23,442 bases of DNA from CAZSBG01 sp964605145. GTDB taxonomy: Bacteria; Zhuqueibacterota; Zhuqueibacteria; Thermofontimicrobiales; Thermofontimicrobiaceae. The number at the start of each line of letters is the position of its first letter. The stretch's first letter is position 1. The position numbers were made by a program, and so were the translations under genes. Below, piece by piece: positions 1-7,249 of this stretch. The stretch is taken from positions 1-23,442 of the forward strand of contig CAZSBG010000095.1 of NCBI GenBank assembly GCA_964605145.1, given 5' to 3'. The notes below the pieces were generated by a model that was given only the letters and a program-made list of their open reading frames with translations, had not been told where the DNA came from and did not search any database.

Positions 1-88
1 TGACGACTGAAAAATATCTCCTTCTTTTTTGAAGGGTGCGGAATGTAAAATTAAACATCTCGGGGCTTTAACTTTAAATAGAAAGGAG

Positions 89-1681
89 TTACTTGGCTTT
101 TTTCAGTGGACCAAAATCAAGAAAATCCTCGGGATTTTGGGATTCTCCGTCTTTCCTGATTTCGAAATGAAGATGCGGGCCGGTGGATTTCCCTGTGTTG
201 CCGACGCGGGCGATGACGTCGCCAGCTTTCACAGTGTGTCCCTCCTGCACTATCAATTCATCCAAATGAGAATAAAATGTCTCGAATCCATTTTCGTGTT
301 GAATGATGATATATTTTCCGGGACCTGTATTTTCAGTGGTCATCTCGGAAACCGCAGTTGTCACTTTGCCACTGGCAGCGGCGTAAACATCGGTGCCTTT
401 AGGTGCGGCCATATCGATTCCCTTGTGGAATGCTTCCTTTTTGGTGAACGGATTAATCCATTTTCCGAACGGCGCCGTGACCTTTCCCTGTTTAATCGGC
501 AGATCGAAATTTAACTTTTCATCTTCATTTATTGGCGACAGATTTTCCGCTGCCAGCGCCAGGCCGCTGTTAATGTCCTGCTTCTGCAAGACATTCCCGG
601 CCATGGGCAGCAGAAAAATTCCGACCAGAATAAATGTGCTGTATAAAAGTAACGATTGGTATTTTCCCATAAACGAGTCTCCTCTTAAATTGTTAATCCG
701 GTAAATCAATTTTTTACGTTGGCTGCCAAATCCCGGCAGCACTTTTATCTCTTCAGCGCTAAAAAGATTCAATTTTAAGATAGCCATAATGCCGTTCCCG
801 TAATTGGCGCGGGATATTTTTTTCCTGGCCAGAACGCGGCTGTCGCAATCGCATTCTCGGGACAGGTTGATTTGGCTGTTCAGGAACCAGGCCATTGGAT
901 TGAAAAAGTAGACAATTTGCAAAAGGCTCAGCAGCTTCATCCACAAATTATCCCACCGTTTGATGTGGCCCATTTCGTGAGCGATAATCGGTTCGATTAA
1001 AAACTGGTTTCGCGATTCGATGGCCTTTTTGGGGATGAAAATGACCGGCTTCCAGATTCCTGATGTGAACGGCGACAAATAGAGATCGGAACAAACCAGT
1101 TTTACATGTCGCCGGATGCCGAACAGGCCGCGCCATTTTTCAATGAATTCTAAAATACCTTCGTTTTGAACCGGAAGCGATTGTCTCACAATGGCCTGAA
1201 AGCCCTGGAGCTTTTTGAAGTAGATGAACAGAAAAGCCGAAGCTCCGAAACACCAGCCCAGAAAAAGCAGAGCTAAAATTGTATCGTGTTTTGAAATTTC
1301 AAAAGACGGGATATTTAGCGACGTTTTCGAAGCTATGTCGCCTTCGTTTCCGTTTCCATTCCACAGGCCTTCTGAAATAGCGATTCCCTGTTTATTGTCC
1401 TCTCCGAAAAAGTCAAACCAGTGAACCAGCCGTTCGAAAACCGGCATGTGGCCTAATAAATTGCGAGAGCTGAGTGGATGCGACAGATTAGGCGGAAGGA
1501 CGAGGCGTATCATAATTAGCAGCCACAACGCATATCTCCAGCGTGGCGATTTTATTTTGAATATTTTAATCAGCGCTCCGACCAGCAAAAAGATGATGCC
1601 GGCATAAATCGAATTTTGCCAGAATAAAGGAATGACAACTTTCGCGGCTTGAATGAAATAGTGTAATATTTCGAAAATCAT
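89..1681 (-). CDS. BlaR1-like M56 metalloprotease fused to M23 (LytM) peptidase domain
   Basis: This is a 530-residue membrane protein. The N-terminal half is an M56/BlaR1-type sensor protease. Hydrophobic segments lie near residues 20-40, 48-63, 134-156 and 342-362, and the cytoplasmic zinc site HEMGH is at 235-239, with a downstream RECDCD (Glu276) matching the third ligand. In classical BlaR1 the periplasmic C-terminus is a penicillin-binding sensor. Here residues about 395-520 form an M23/LytM domain with all expected zinc and catalytic residues: HxxxD (H419, D423), H472 and HLH (H503, H505). It could therefore cleave or bind peptidoglycan cross-bridges in the periplasm. Its start codon overlaps the stop of the blaI-like gene by 4 bp (ATGA), so the two are translationally coupled. 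By family knowledge the M56 part would inactivate the partner repressor when triggered. That the trigger is cell-wall state is inference. Confidence 0.93.
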   Translation of the reverse strand: MIFEILHYFIQAAKVVIPLFWQNSIYAGIIFLLVGALIKIFKIKSPRWRYALWLLIMIRLVLPPNLSHPLSSRNLLGHMPVFERLVHWFDFFGEDNKQGIAISEGLWNGNGNEGDIASKTSLNIPSFEISKHDTILALLFLGWCFGASAFLFIYFKKLQGFQAIVRQSLPVQNEGILEFIEKWRGLFGIRRHVKLVCSDLYLSPFTSGIWKPVIFIPKKAIESRNQFLIEPIIAHEMGHIKRWDNLWMKLLSLLQIVYFFNPMAWFLNSQINLSRECDCDSRVLARKKISRANYGNGIMAILKLNLFSAEEIKVLPGFGSQRKKLIYRINNLRGDSFMGKYQSLLLYSTFILVGIFLLPMAGNVLQKQDINSGLALAAENLSPINEDEKLNFDLPIKQGKVTAPFGKWINPFTKKEAFHKGIDMAAPKGTDVYAAASGKVTTAVSEMTTENTGPGKYIIIQHENGFETFYSHLDELIVQEGHTVKAGDVIARVGNTGKSTGPHLHFEIRKDGESQNPEDFLDFGPLKKAK

Positions 1682-2070
1682 TTCTTTCCCTCGTCAGCAT
1701 TCTTCAAAAGAGCGTGCAATTCTTCTATTTCGTCCGGTGAGAGCGCTTTGCTTCTGGCAAACAGCGAAACAACCGAGCCCACGTCCATTTCCAGCACGCG
1801 GTCCGCGAAGAACTGCACCATACGCGCCAATCCGGCCGGACGCGTGATGAGAGGCTTGTACAAAAACACGCCATGAAAATTCTCGCGCTCCAATAGATTT
1901 TTCGCGGCCATTCTATCCATCATGGTTTTGGTGGTGGTATATGCCCAGCTATACGTTGCTTCAAGCTGATCGTGGACTTCTCGGACGCTGAGCCTGCCGG
2001 ACTTCCACAGAATTCGAAGAATATCGTACTCCGCTTTGGAAAGATCAATCAATGATTTTTGTGTTTGCAT
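1678..2070 (-). CDS. BlaI/MecI/CopY-family transcriptional repressor
   Basis: A 130-residue winged-helix protein of the BlaI/MecI family. The N-terminal part (residues about 8-80) has the family hallmarks: LSKAEYDILRILWKSGRLSVREV, read in two pieces, followed by the TTTKTMMDRM recognition-helix segment. The C-terminal part is the dimerisation region that the partner M56 protease normally cuts. Length is normal for the family (about 120-130). The start is supported by AGGAA about 8 nt upstream. It is the first gene of a two-gene operon with the M56-M23 fusion (4-bp overlap). A 17-bp palindrome at the predicted transcription start suggests it represses its own operon. Confidence 0.93.
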   Translation of the reverse strand: MQTQKSLIDLSKAEYDILRILWKSGRLSVREVHDQLEATYSWAYTTTKTMMDRMAAKNLLERENFHGVFLYKPLITRPAGLARMVQFFADRVLEMDVGSVVSLFARSKALSPDEIEELHALLKNADEGKK

Positions 2071-2108
2071 ATTTTCTGTTCCTGAAATATTGTTAAGAAA
2101 TCACCGAG

Positions 2109-2125
2109 CTGCTACAATGTAGTAG
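2109..2125 (-). promoter_or_regulatory. Probable BlaI operator (17-bp palindrome)
   Basis: The plus strand reads CTGCTACA-A-TGTAGTAG: two 8-base arms with 7 of 8 positions complementary around one central base. The TACA/TGTA core is the known half-site type of BlaI/MecI boxes. It lies immediately downstream of the -10 element of the blaI promoter, where a bound repressor would block initiation. Confidence 0.72.
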
Positions 2126-2133
2126 TTGTGCGA

Positions 2134-2162
2134 AATATAAATAAATTGATTTTAAAAGTCAA
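2134..2162 (-). promoter_or_regulatory. Sigma-70 promoter of the blaI-M56 operon
   Basis: On the minus strand -35 is TTGACT (2162-2157), followed by a 17-nt spacer and -10 TATATT (2139-2134). The predicted start near 2127 falls beside the palindromic operator, giving a leader of about 55 nt before the blaI-like ATG. Confidence 0.75.
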
Positions 2163-2498
2163 GTACTTTTTTCAAAATTGGGAAAAAATTAGATCGAACA
2201 GAAAGTTTGCTTGGGAGCGCTTCCAGCAAAGAACTCTAAGATAGAAGGGTTGGCTATTTGTAAAAAATGATAATTTGTTCACCCACAATGAATTTAATAC
2301 CTGCGGCAGGGAAACGCTTATAGGTATTGCATTTTCGGACGCAGCCGCGGGAGTGCGATCTGCGTCCTGCGTATTGAAAAAATGAGATTGGATTCCATGT
2401 GAGCGGTATTTCAGTTTTTATAGCGAATAGTTACAATTTGAGCTGATAACTGATTGTTGAAAATTATTTCAAATACACCAAAAATTAAGTACCCTGTT
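2163..2498. other. Gene-free spacer with two inverted repeats
   Basis: There is no convincing coding frame between the blaI promoter and the end of the secreted-protein gene. Two hairpin-forming repeats are visible: AATACCT/AGGTATT (2296-2302 and 2322-2328) and GGACGCAG/CTGCGTCC (2337-2344 and 2360-2367). Neither is followed by a T-run, so a simple terminator is not supported on either strand. They may be parts of one intergenic repeat unit. Confidence 0.4.
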
Positions 2499-3443
2499 TT
2501 AAAGGGAGTGAAGTCCTGTTTCATTTTGATTTGTGATAACAATACTGCGTTCGACAACTGAATTGATCTTGTTCGGCGGCACGGGCAAAGTCGTTTCGCT
2601 CACCACCATCTCGCTGAAGCAGACTTTTTGAACCCAACCCGATTTCAGGTTTTTGTAAATATCGCACTGGTAATTCGAACCGCCAACAGTGACCACTTTG
2701 AAATTTTCGCTCATTTTCATTATCATTTTAAATGAGCTTTCGCCGGAATCGACGCCAAACAAAGCGCATTCTTGATTGTTCACCAGACTGAGACCATTGA
2801 ATTGGAGCGTGATTTCTCCATTTTTGAAAAATGAGCCTTCCGCAATATTCTCCCCTAAATGCGTGGGCGGCTGGGAATTCGCCGAAGCGTGAATTATTTT
2901 TTGCCCGATTTTTTTAAGGTGCTGAATTCCCTTACCTTCGATGGTAGGCTCTGTGAATACATTGCAGAACGCGTGAAAATCGATGAAGCAATTGTAGACA
3001 TGATACGAATAATCCTGCCGAAGCGGCTCACCGCGCTCATCCTTCAAATTGTTGAATTTTTGATGATCGATTCCAAAAACCTGGCCGGTGCTGTCGAGGC
3101 CGGGATTGAATCCGTAGGTCCAGTTCGTCAATTCCGGGATGGCCACTTCCAGCGAATCCCCGTATTGAATTTTGAAGCTGAGGCAGGTGTATTCATCGAA
3201 TTGTTTTTTGGCGATACCGGCAGGTACGGCTTTGAGCTTCAGCTTAAGCTTAAGTGTTTCGGCTTTTTTCCCATCCGGAGCGAATGAATTCATGATCGAT
3301 TCCATGGTGAAATACTGAATTTTCTGAGCCGGTTTTTCTGAGAAATCGAACTCCTTTTCCAGCATCGCCTTCATGTTTGCCTGGCTAAAAAGCAGGACTG
3401 GAAAGAGAAACACGACCAAACAAATGATATAAAGTGATTTCAT
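2499..3443 (-). CDS. Secreted protein of unknown function
   Basis: A 314-residue protein from the chosen ATG at 3443. An upstream in-frame start at 3494 is possible, but GGAGG lies 8 nt before 3443 and translation there gives a clean signal peptide (MKSLYIICLVVFLFPVLLFSQ) with cleavage likely after SQ or A. The mature part has no domain I can name. It is a mixed alpha/beta-looking sequence with several aromatic-rich stretches, four or more cysteines spread through the second half (YNCFIDFHAFCN, NQECALF, NYQCDIY, KVCFSEM) and a degenerate KLKLKLK strand near residue 65. It is the last gene of the minus-strand operon beginning at 4401, 54 nt after the winged-helix gene. It is probably periplasmic and controlled by the winged-helix regulator; the function is not known. 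Confidence 0.8.
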   Translation of the reverse strand: MKSLYIICLVVFLFPVLLFSQANMKAMLEKEFDFSEKPAQKIQYFTMESIMNSFAPDGKKAETLKLKLKLKAVPAGIAKKQFDEYTCLSFKIQYGDSLEVAIPELTNWTYGFNPGLDSTGQVFGIDHQKFNNLKDERGEPLRQDYSYHVYNCFIDFHAFCNVFTEPTIEGKGIQHLKKIGQKIIHASANSQPPTHLGENIAEGSFFKNGEITLQFNGLSLVNNQECALFGVDSGESSFKMIMKMSENFKVVTVGGSNYQCDIYKNLKSGWVQKVCFSEMVVSETTLPVPPNKINSVVERSIVITNQNETGLHSL

Positions 3444-3497
3444 TTTATTATCCTCCAGATTTGATAAAGCAATCCATAAAGGGATTGCACTCAATAG

Positions 3498-3809
3498 CTA
3501 TGTTTTATCTTTTTGACTCTGCACAATCTGCTCCAATTGATCCAGGTAATTTTTGAACGCGTCCCTGCCTTTGTCAGTGATGGCGCAAATGGTCTGCGGC
3601 TTTTTTCCTTTGAATGTCTTTTCAATGGTGATAATTCCGGCAGATTCCAGTTTGGTCAAATGCGTGCTTAGGTTGCCATCCGTGACTCCAATGGAGTCTT
3701 TCAAAAATGTGAAGTTCGCATTTTCGATGGTGATCAAAATCGACAAAATCGCCAGTCGCGTTGGAGCATGTATGATGGGATCCAATTGAAGAATTTGATT
3801 TTGGTCCAT
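3498..3809 (-). CDS. Winged-helix (ArsR/MarR-like) transcriptional regulator
   Basis: A 103-residue single-domain regulator of the short winged-helix type (HTH_27-like family). The typical opening LDPIIHAPTRLAILSIL is at residues 9-25, the recognition helix is about VTDGNLSTHLTKLESAG (42-58), and the wing region is FKGKKPQTICAITDKG. A helical tail (about 84-100) should mediate dimerisation. It is separated by one base from the stop of the upstream membrane-protein gene and is translated from the GGGAGC site inside that gene's end. Membrane protein plus this regulator is a recurrent pair in bacterial genomes. The palindrome CTTTGT-N3-ACAAAG at the operon promoter is the likely binding site. 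The inducer is unknown. Confidence 0.87.
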   Translation of the reverse strand: MDQNQILQLDPIIHAPTRLAILSILITIENANFTFLKDSIGVTDGNLSTHLTKLESAGIITIEKTFKGKKPQTICAITDKGRDAFKNYLDQLEQIVQSQKDKT

Positions 3810-3810
3810 T

Positions 3811-4401
3811 TTATTTGCTCCCGTTTTTGTACTGCCTGTTTATAATGAAGCCGGGGACTATCCATCCCACAATAATAGTGGCGATTAAAATGACAAAACT
3901 GAACGGTCCTTTAATCAGGGCCAATAATACCGCACCGATCCACCAGGCTGAGCTGAGCCACAAAATTGACCGCATTTCATAAATCACGCCGGTCACGAAA
4001 ACAGCAATTCCCAGAATAAGCGACGCAAGAACGCCCAATGCGCTAAATGGATACACGTTCAAAAATGGGAAAAGGAATGTAATCAGAATCAGGGTAAGTC
4101 CGCAAATGACCCACAAATTTAAAACCACAGTTTTGGGATAGGACTTCACTTTTTCGGATTTATCCGTTTTTTTCACCACCAAAAATCCGACAAAACCGTT
4201 CATAATGGTCAGGATAATCATGGCCGGCAGGATCCATCGGTTCATTTGAAAATATTCCAACAGGCCGATGCACAGAACAAAGAGCACTGTAGCGATGCCC
4301 ATAAAAATGAACAGATGACCGGACTCAGCCGTTTCTTTTTTGGTTTTTTCAATCATTTGTTTGATAATTGAAATTTCCTGAGCAGCTTGATTTTGGTTCA
4401 T
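3811..4401 (-). CDS. Multi-pass membrane protein, partner of winged-helix regulator
   Basis: A 196-residue integral membrane protein. After a short charged N-terminal helix (MNQNQAAQEISIIKQMIEKTKKETAESG) it has about six hydrophobic segments (roughly residues 29-50, 54-76, 92-113, 115-139, 144-161, 165-187). No catalytic motif is visible. It has a strong ribosome site (GGAGG 7 nt before ATG, read on the minus strand) and is the first gene after a perfect promoter with an operator at +1. The stop is one base from the start of the winged-helix gene. By analogy with other membrane-protein/wHTH pairs it might sense or buffer membrane state, but no function can be read from sequence. Confidence 0.85.
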   Translation of the reverse strand: MNQNQAAQEISIIKQMIEKTKKETAESGHLFIFMGIATVLFVLCIGLLEYFQMNRWILPAMIILTIMNGFVGFLVVKKTDKSEKVKSYPKTVVLNLWVICGLTLILITFLFPFLNVYPFSALGVLASLILGIAVFVTGVIYEMRSILWLSSAWWIGAVLLALIKGPFSFVILIATIIVGWIVPGFIINRQYKNGSK

Positions 4402-4437
4402 GACTACCTCCTAAAAAGTAATTGTAAATATAAAGTT

Positions 4438-4452
4438 CTTTGTATTACAAAG
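4438..4452 (-). promoter_or_regulatory. Palindromic operator of the winged-helix operon
   Basis: CTTTGT-ATT-ACAAAG is a perfect inverted repeat with 6-bp arms and a 3-bp centre. It starts 2 bp downstream of the -10 box of the promoter at 4455-4483, so it covers the expected transcription start. The regulator encoded in the same operon is the obvious candidate to bind it (inference). Confidence 0.68.
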
Positions 4453-4454
4453 TT

Positions 4455-4483
4455 AATATATAAAATTTTTCCCACTTTGTCAA
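4455..4483 (-). promoter_or_regulatory. Sigma-70 promoter of the membrane protein/wHTH/secreted protein operon
   Basis: Minus strand: consensus -35 TTGACA (4483-4478), exactly 17 nt, then -10 TATATT (4460-4455). The leader to the ATG at 4401 is about 45 nt. This is one of the two strongest promoters in the window. Confidence 0.8.
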
Positions 4484-4551
4484 GCGTTTTTTTAAATTTT
4501 TTATTTTGGATTTGAAGATAAGTTAGAAGCATTTTTCAGAGAAAAACAGGG

Positions 4552-4613
4552 CCCACGGAACACGCCAAGGGACACGAAAAAATATTATTTTGTAGTTCCG
4601 TGTATTCCGCGGG
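4552..4613. repeat. Intergenic inverted repeat, possible terminator of the M29 gene
   Basis: CACGGAAC (4554-4561) is perfectly complementary to GTTCCGTG (4595-4602). A longer imperfect pairing joins 4552-4564 with 4599-4613. It lies 20 bp past the stop of the minus-strand aminopeptidase gene. In that direction the hairpin is followed, after a few bases, by a T-rich stretch (CTGTTTTTCTC); on the plus strand it is followed by TAATTTTTTT. It could act as a terminator in either direction, or be a copy of a dispersed ACGGA-type repeat also hinted at near 5824 and 22079. Confidence 0.5.
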
Positions 4614-4633
4614 TAATTTTTTTGATGAAATAT

Positions 4634-5743
4634 TTAATCAAACAGGAAGTCGCCATTTTTGTAAATGAGTTTGCCATCGGCAAAAATTTGACCGCCGTCG
4701 CTCATGTCTTTGAGCATATCCCAGTGCAGGGCCGACATATTTTTGCTGCCGCTGCTTGGAATTCCGCGTCCAATGGCAAGGTGAACGGTGTGCCCCATCT
4801 TTTCATCGAACAGCATATTTTTGGTGAAGCGGGTAATATTTTTATTGGTGCCAATGGCGATTTCGCCGAGGTAACCGGCGCCTTCATCGGTTTCGAGTAA
4901 TTTTCTGAGCAAGGCTTCTCCTTTGGCAGCGCGTGCCTCAACAACCTTCCCTTTTTCGAAGCGGAGGAAAATATCTTCCACTTCTTCACCCTGGTAAATT
5001 CCGGGATAGGTGAAGCGAATCGTTCCTTCCACCGAATCTTCGATGGGTCCTGTGAATACTTCGCCGTCCGGGAAATTATTTTTGCCATCGCAATTGATCC
5101 ATTTTCGGCCTTGACAACGGAAAGATAAATCCGTATCTTTTCCGACATAACGCATCTGCTTCACGCTGTTCAATCGGTCACATATTTTTTGCTGATTTTT
5201 GGAGAAGTTTCTCCAGAATTCGATTGGATTTTCTTCGTTAATATGCATAGATGAAAATACAAACTCCGCGTATTCGTCTAATGACATGTGCGCTTCCTGG
5301 GCCAGCGCCGGCGATGGACTGGCGGTTCCAACCCAGCGAAGCTCTCCTTTGCCCCAGCGTCCGAAAATTGTTTCGGAAATGGGTTTTTGGGCTAAAAGGC
5401 GCTGTTTCTTTTTTTCAGCATCGATGGATGTGAGCGCATGAGGATTCATGTCCGGGAAAATAGCGATGAGCGCATCAACATTCTCTGTTTCGTGGAGCCG
5501 AAAGGGATCGGTGAATTCAAGCTGGAAGCCTTTCGCGGATTTAAAAAAAATGTAATCCATGTCTTCAAAAACCATGCGCAGGCCTGGATGCCCGCCAGCC
5601 AATAATACTTTCTGAAATATTTCTTTCAAGAGCGGCTCAGAATAGGTCGACCCTGAAATGGATATTTTTTCAGTCTCTTTCACTTCAATGGAATAATGCA
5701 CCAACAAATGCGCGAGTTTTGCTAATCGTTGATCAGATTTCAT
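4634..5743 (-). CDS. M29-family metallo-aminopeptidase (AmpS/PepS-like)
   Basis: A 369-residue cytoplasmic aminopeptidase of clan MQ, family M29, which removes N-terminal residues from peptides with a two-metal centre. Visible ligand motifs (numbering from the chosen ATG) are Glu228 in GEVFTGP, Glu294 in GEIAIGTN, Glu314 in LFDEKMG, His321 in HLAIG, and His340/Asp342 in LHWDM. The 66-residue gap between the first two ligands matches the family. I place the start at the ATG at 5743, because TTGGAG lies 6 nt upstream of it; a TTG at 5755 in the same frame is part of that ribosome site. It is monocistronic, with its own promoter at 5771-5799. It probably has a housekeeping role in peptide turnover. 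Confidence 0.93.
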   Translation of the reverse strand: MKSDQRLAKLAHLLVHYSIEVKETEKISISGSTYSEPLLKEIFQKVLLAGGHPGLRMVFEDMDYIFFKSAKGFQLEFTDPFRLHETENVDALIAIFPDMNPHALTSIDAEKKKQRLLAQKPISETIFGRWGKGELRWVGTASPSPALAQEAHMSLDEYAEFVFSSMHINEENPIEFWRNFSKNQQKICDRLNSVKQMRYVGKDTDLSFRCQGRKWINCDGKNNFPDGEVFTGPIEDSVEGTIRFTYPGIYQGEEVEDIFLRFEKGKVVEARAAKGEALLRKLLETDEGAGYLGEIAIGTNKNITRFTKNMLFDEKMGHTVHLAIGRGIPSSGSKNMSALHWDMLKDMSDGGQIFADGKLIYKNGDFLFD

Positions 5744-5770
5744 GTGGTACTCCAATTTTTTGTTTCTATT

Positions 5771-5799
5771 ATGATACCAAATTTTTTAATAAAAATCAA
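5771..5799 (-). promoter_or_regulatory. Sigma-70 promoter of the M29 aminopeptidase gene
   Basis: Minus strand: -35 TTGATT (5799-5794), a 17-nt spacer and -10 TATCAT (5776-5771), about 25 nt before the chosen start codon. No operator-like palindrome is evident. Confidence 0.65.
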
Positions 5800-5823
5800 T
5801 AAACAAAAATGAAAGATTTTGGC

Positions 5824-5851
5824 CACGGATGAGCACGGATCGAACACGGAT
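5824..5851. repeat. Short tandem array of CACGGAT units
   Basis: CACGGAT occurs at 5824-5830, 5834-5840 and 5845-5851 (10- and 11-bp steps). A fourth copy at 6060-6066 lies just beyond the 193-bp inverted-repeat element, which looks as if it landed inside the array. The remaining spacer to 6104 is extremely A-rich and has no coding signal. Confidence 0.6.
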
Positions 5852-5858
5852 TTCACTA

Positions 5859-6051
5859 CCGGACACTTTTCAAATTATGTTCAGTAGAGCTGTCATTCCC
5901 GCAGGTTTTTGGCGGGAATCTCATAAAATTTTGTCAAATGGATGCCCGATAGAAACCCAGTCTGTCATCCTTTATAAATTTAATGGAAGCTGGACATGGC
6001 ATTCGGGCAAGACAATTCTATAAAAAATATCGTTTTGTAAAAAGTGTCCGG
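5859..6051. mobile_element. 193-bp MITE-like element with 12-bp terminal inverted repeats
   Basis: The ends are perfect inverted repeats CCGGACACTTTT (5859-5870) and AAAAGTGTCCGG (6040-6051). Inside is a strong stem, ATTCCCGC (5895-5902) with GCGGGAAT (5912-5919) around a 9-nt loop, and a second inverted pair TGCCCGA/TCGGGCA (5943-5949, 6003-6009). It has no coding capacity. It interrupts a CACGGAT array, which supports insertion. I see no clear target-site duplication, so mobility is inferred from architecture only. Mobilisation in trans by an unseen transposase is possible; a regulatory RNA or bidirectional terminator is an alternative. Confidence 0.5.
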
Positions 6052-6104
6052 CGGCAAGACACGGATAAAAGAAAAAAATTAAAAAAAATAAAAATTAAAA
6101 AATT

Positions 6105-6130
6105 GAACCTTTTTTGAGGTCATCCGTCTA
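6105..6130 (+). promoter_or_regulatory. ECF-sigma-type promoter of the sigma factor operon
   Basis: GAACC (6105-6109) and CGTCTA (6125-6130), with 16 nt between GAAC and CGTC, is the standard extracytoplasmic-function promoter layout. It lies about 30 nt before the sigma factor ATG, so the sigma factor probably drives its own operon. Confidence 0.72.
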
Positions 6131-6161
6131 TGTTTATGAAACGGGAAGATTGGAGGATTGA

Positions 6162-6746
6162 ATGCCCCCGGCAGATGCCGAACTGATTCGACGAATTGGC
6201 CAAAACGATCACGCTGCGTTCGACGTGCTTTTTCATCGGTACAAAGATCATGTGTATCGGTTCGTTTTCTATTTGACAGAAAACCGAACCGAGGCCAATG
6301 ATCTTTTTCAGGAGACGTGGCTTCGGGTCGTTCGCCATCTTCCGAAGAGTTCAGCCATCCGCGATTTCAAGGCGTGGATTTTCACTATCGCAATCAATCT
6401 TTATCGGGATGAAATTCGAATAAAGCAGTTTCGCCGGATGTTCTTTTTGGAGAGATCGGCGAAAAGTGAATCTTACGGCGATGAGTTGAGCCAGCTTGAT
6501 TTTGGTTCTGCAGCAACAATCGAAGATGAGTCAAATCGCGTGGATATTTCATTGGCGCTCATTAGGGCTTTGAGAGAATTGCCTGTGAAGCAGCGTCGTG
6601 TGTTTGTCCTCAAAGAAGTGGAAGGTTTCAAACATGAAGAAATTGGTGAAATATTAGGCGTGCCGGTCGGTACAGTGAAATCGATGCTCCACCGGGCAGT
6701 GAAGTTTTTGCAAATCGAATTAAAAGATTTTAGGCATGCGAAATAA
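6162..6746 (+). CDS. ECF-type RNA polymerase sigma-70 factor
   Basis: A 194-residue extracytoplasmic-function sigma factor. Region 2 spans about residues 20-90 (AAFDVLFHRYKDHVYRFVF, then DLFQETWLRVVRHL, then FKAWIFTIAINLYRDE). Region 4 spans about 130-185 (LPVKQRRVFVLKEVEGFKHEEIGEILGVPVGTVKS, read in two pieces, the HTH that contacts -35). Regions 1 and 3 are absent, as expected. GGAGG lies 7 nt before the ATG. It is followed 20 bp later by a zinc-finger anti-sigma-like gene and then by a membrane/zinc-ribbon gene, forming a likely operon transcribed from the GAACC/CGTCTA promoter. The stimulus cannot be read from sequence. Confidence 0.95.
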   Translation: MPPADAELIRRIGQNDHAAFDVLFHRYKDHVYRFVFYLTENRTEANDLFQETWLRVVRHLPKSSAIRDFKAWIFTIAINLYRDEIRIKQFRRMFFLERSAKSESYGDELSQLDFGSAATIEDESNRVDISLALIRALRELPVKQRRVFVLKEVEGFKHEEIGEILGVPVGTVKSMLHRAVKFLQIELKDFRHAK

Positions 6747-6766
6747 TCCAGTTTGAGGAAAAAACA

Positions 6767-7249
6767 ATGAAGTGCAAGCAGATTGAAAAAGCAATCATTG
6801 ATTCATTTGAAGAAAAGGGCGTTATTGCGTTGAGCGATGAAATCAAAAATCATATCGAACAATGTGAGGACTGCGCCGGATTCATAAAAAATTACCAGCA
6901 TTCGAAAACGCATTTCGAAGTGCTTCCTCAACCAAAGCCGTCGGAATCCCTCGTTGAAACCACATTGGCAGTCTGCTACGAAGAACTGGCTATGGCTGAA
7001 AAAGTGGCTGCACCGCCCCAGCAAAAATTAAAAACTCCATTGTTCATCTGGGTTATGTTTGTTTTTTCGATTGTAATGACTATTCTCTGGGCCATACCTG
7101 TTCTAAATGATTATGCAAATGATCAGGTCGTTACGAACAACCTGGTCTGGCTTTCTGTAATTGTAATTCAAAATGTGTTAATGCTTTTTTTCTCACCTGT
7201 GCTATTGCGGCGTTTTCGGATGGACGTATCAGAATTCAAAGTGATTTGA
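6767..7249 (+). CDS. Putative zinc-finger anti-sigma factor, membrane anchored
   Basis: A 160-residue protein. The N-terminal cytoplasmic part has the HxxxCxxC zinc motif (H29, C33, C36 in HIEQCEDC) typical of anti-sigma ZAS/zf-HC2 domains, here with an additional Cys3. Two transmembrane segments follow (about residues 90-109 and 124-146), separated by a very short loop, so there is almost no periplasmic sensor domain. The cognate partner is almost certainly the ECF sigma factor 20 bp upstream. Release would depend on the membrane part or on another protein. GAGG lies 8 nt before ATG. The stop lies 26 bp before the next gene's ATG. Confidence 0.85.
   Translation: MKCKQIEKAIIDSFEEKGVIALSDEIKNHIEQCEDCAGFIKNYQHSKTHFEVLPQPKPSESLVETTLAVCYEELAMAEKVAAPPQQKLKTPLFIWVMFVFSIVMTILWAIPVLNDYANDQVVTNNLVWLSVIVIQNVLMLFFSPVLLRRFRMDVSEFKVI

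Noticed and set aside
1..88. Terminator after the M56-M23 gene (CCTTC/GAAGG at 20-35)
   Set aside because: Only a 5-bp stem with a 6-base homopolymer loop; too weak to report as a feature.
5744..5755. TTG start giving a longer M29 aminopeptidase
   Set aside because: The TTGGAG at that place is the ribosome site for the ATG at 5743.
5853..6057. Target-site duplication around the first 193-bp element
   Set aside because: The bases beside the two ends (TTCACTA and CGGCAAG) show no direct repeat.
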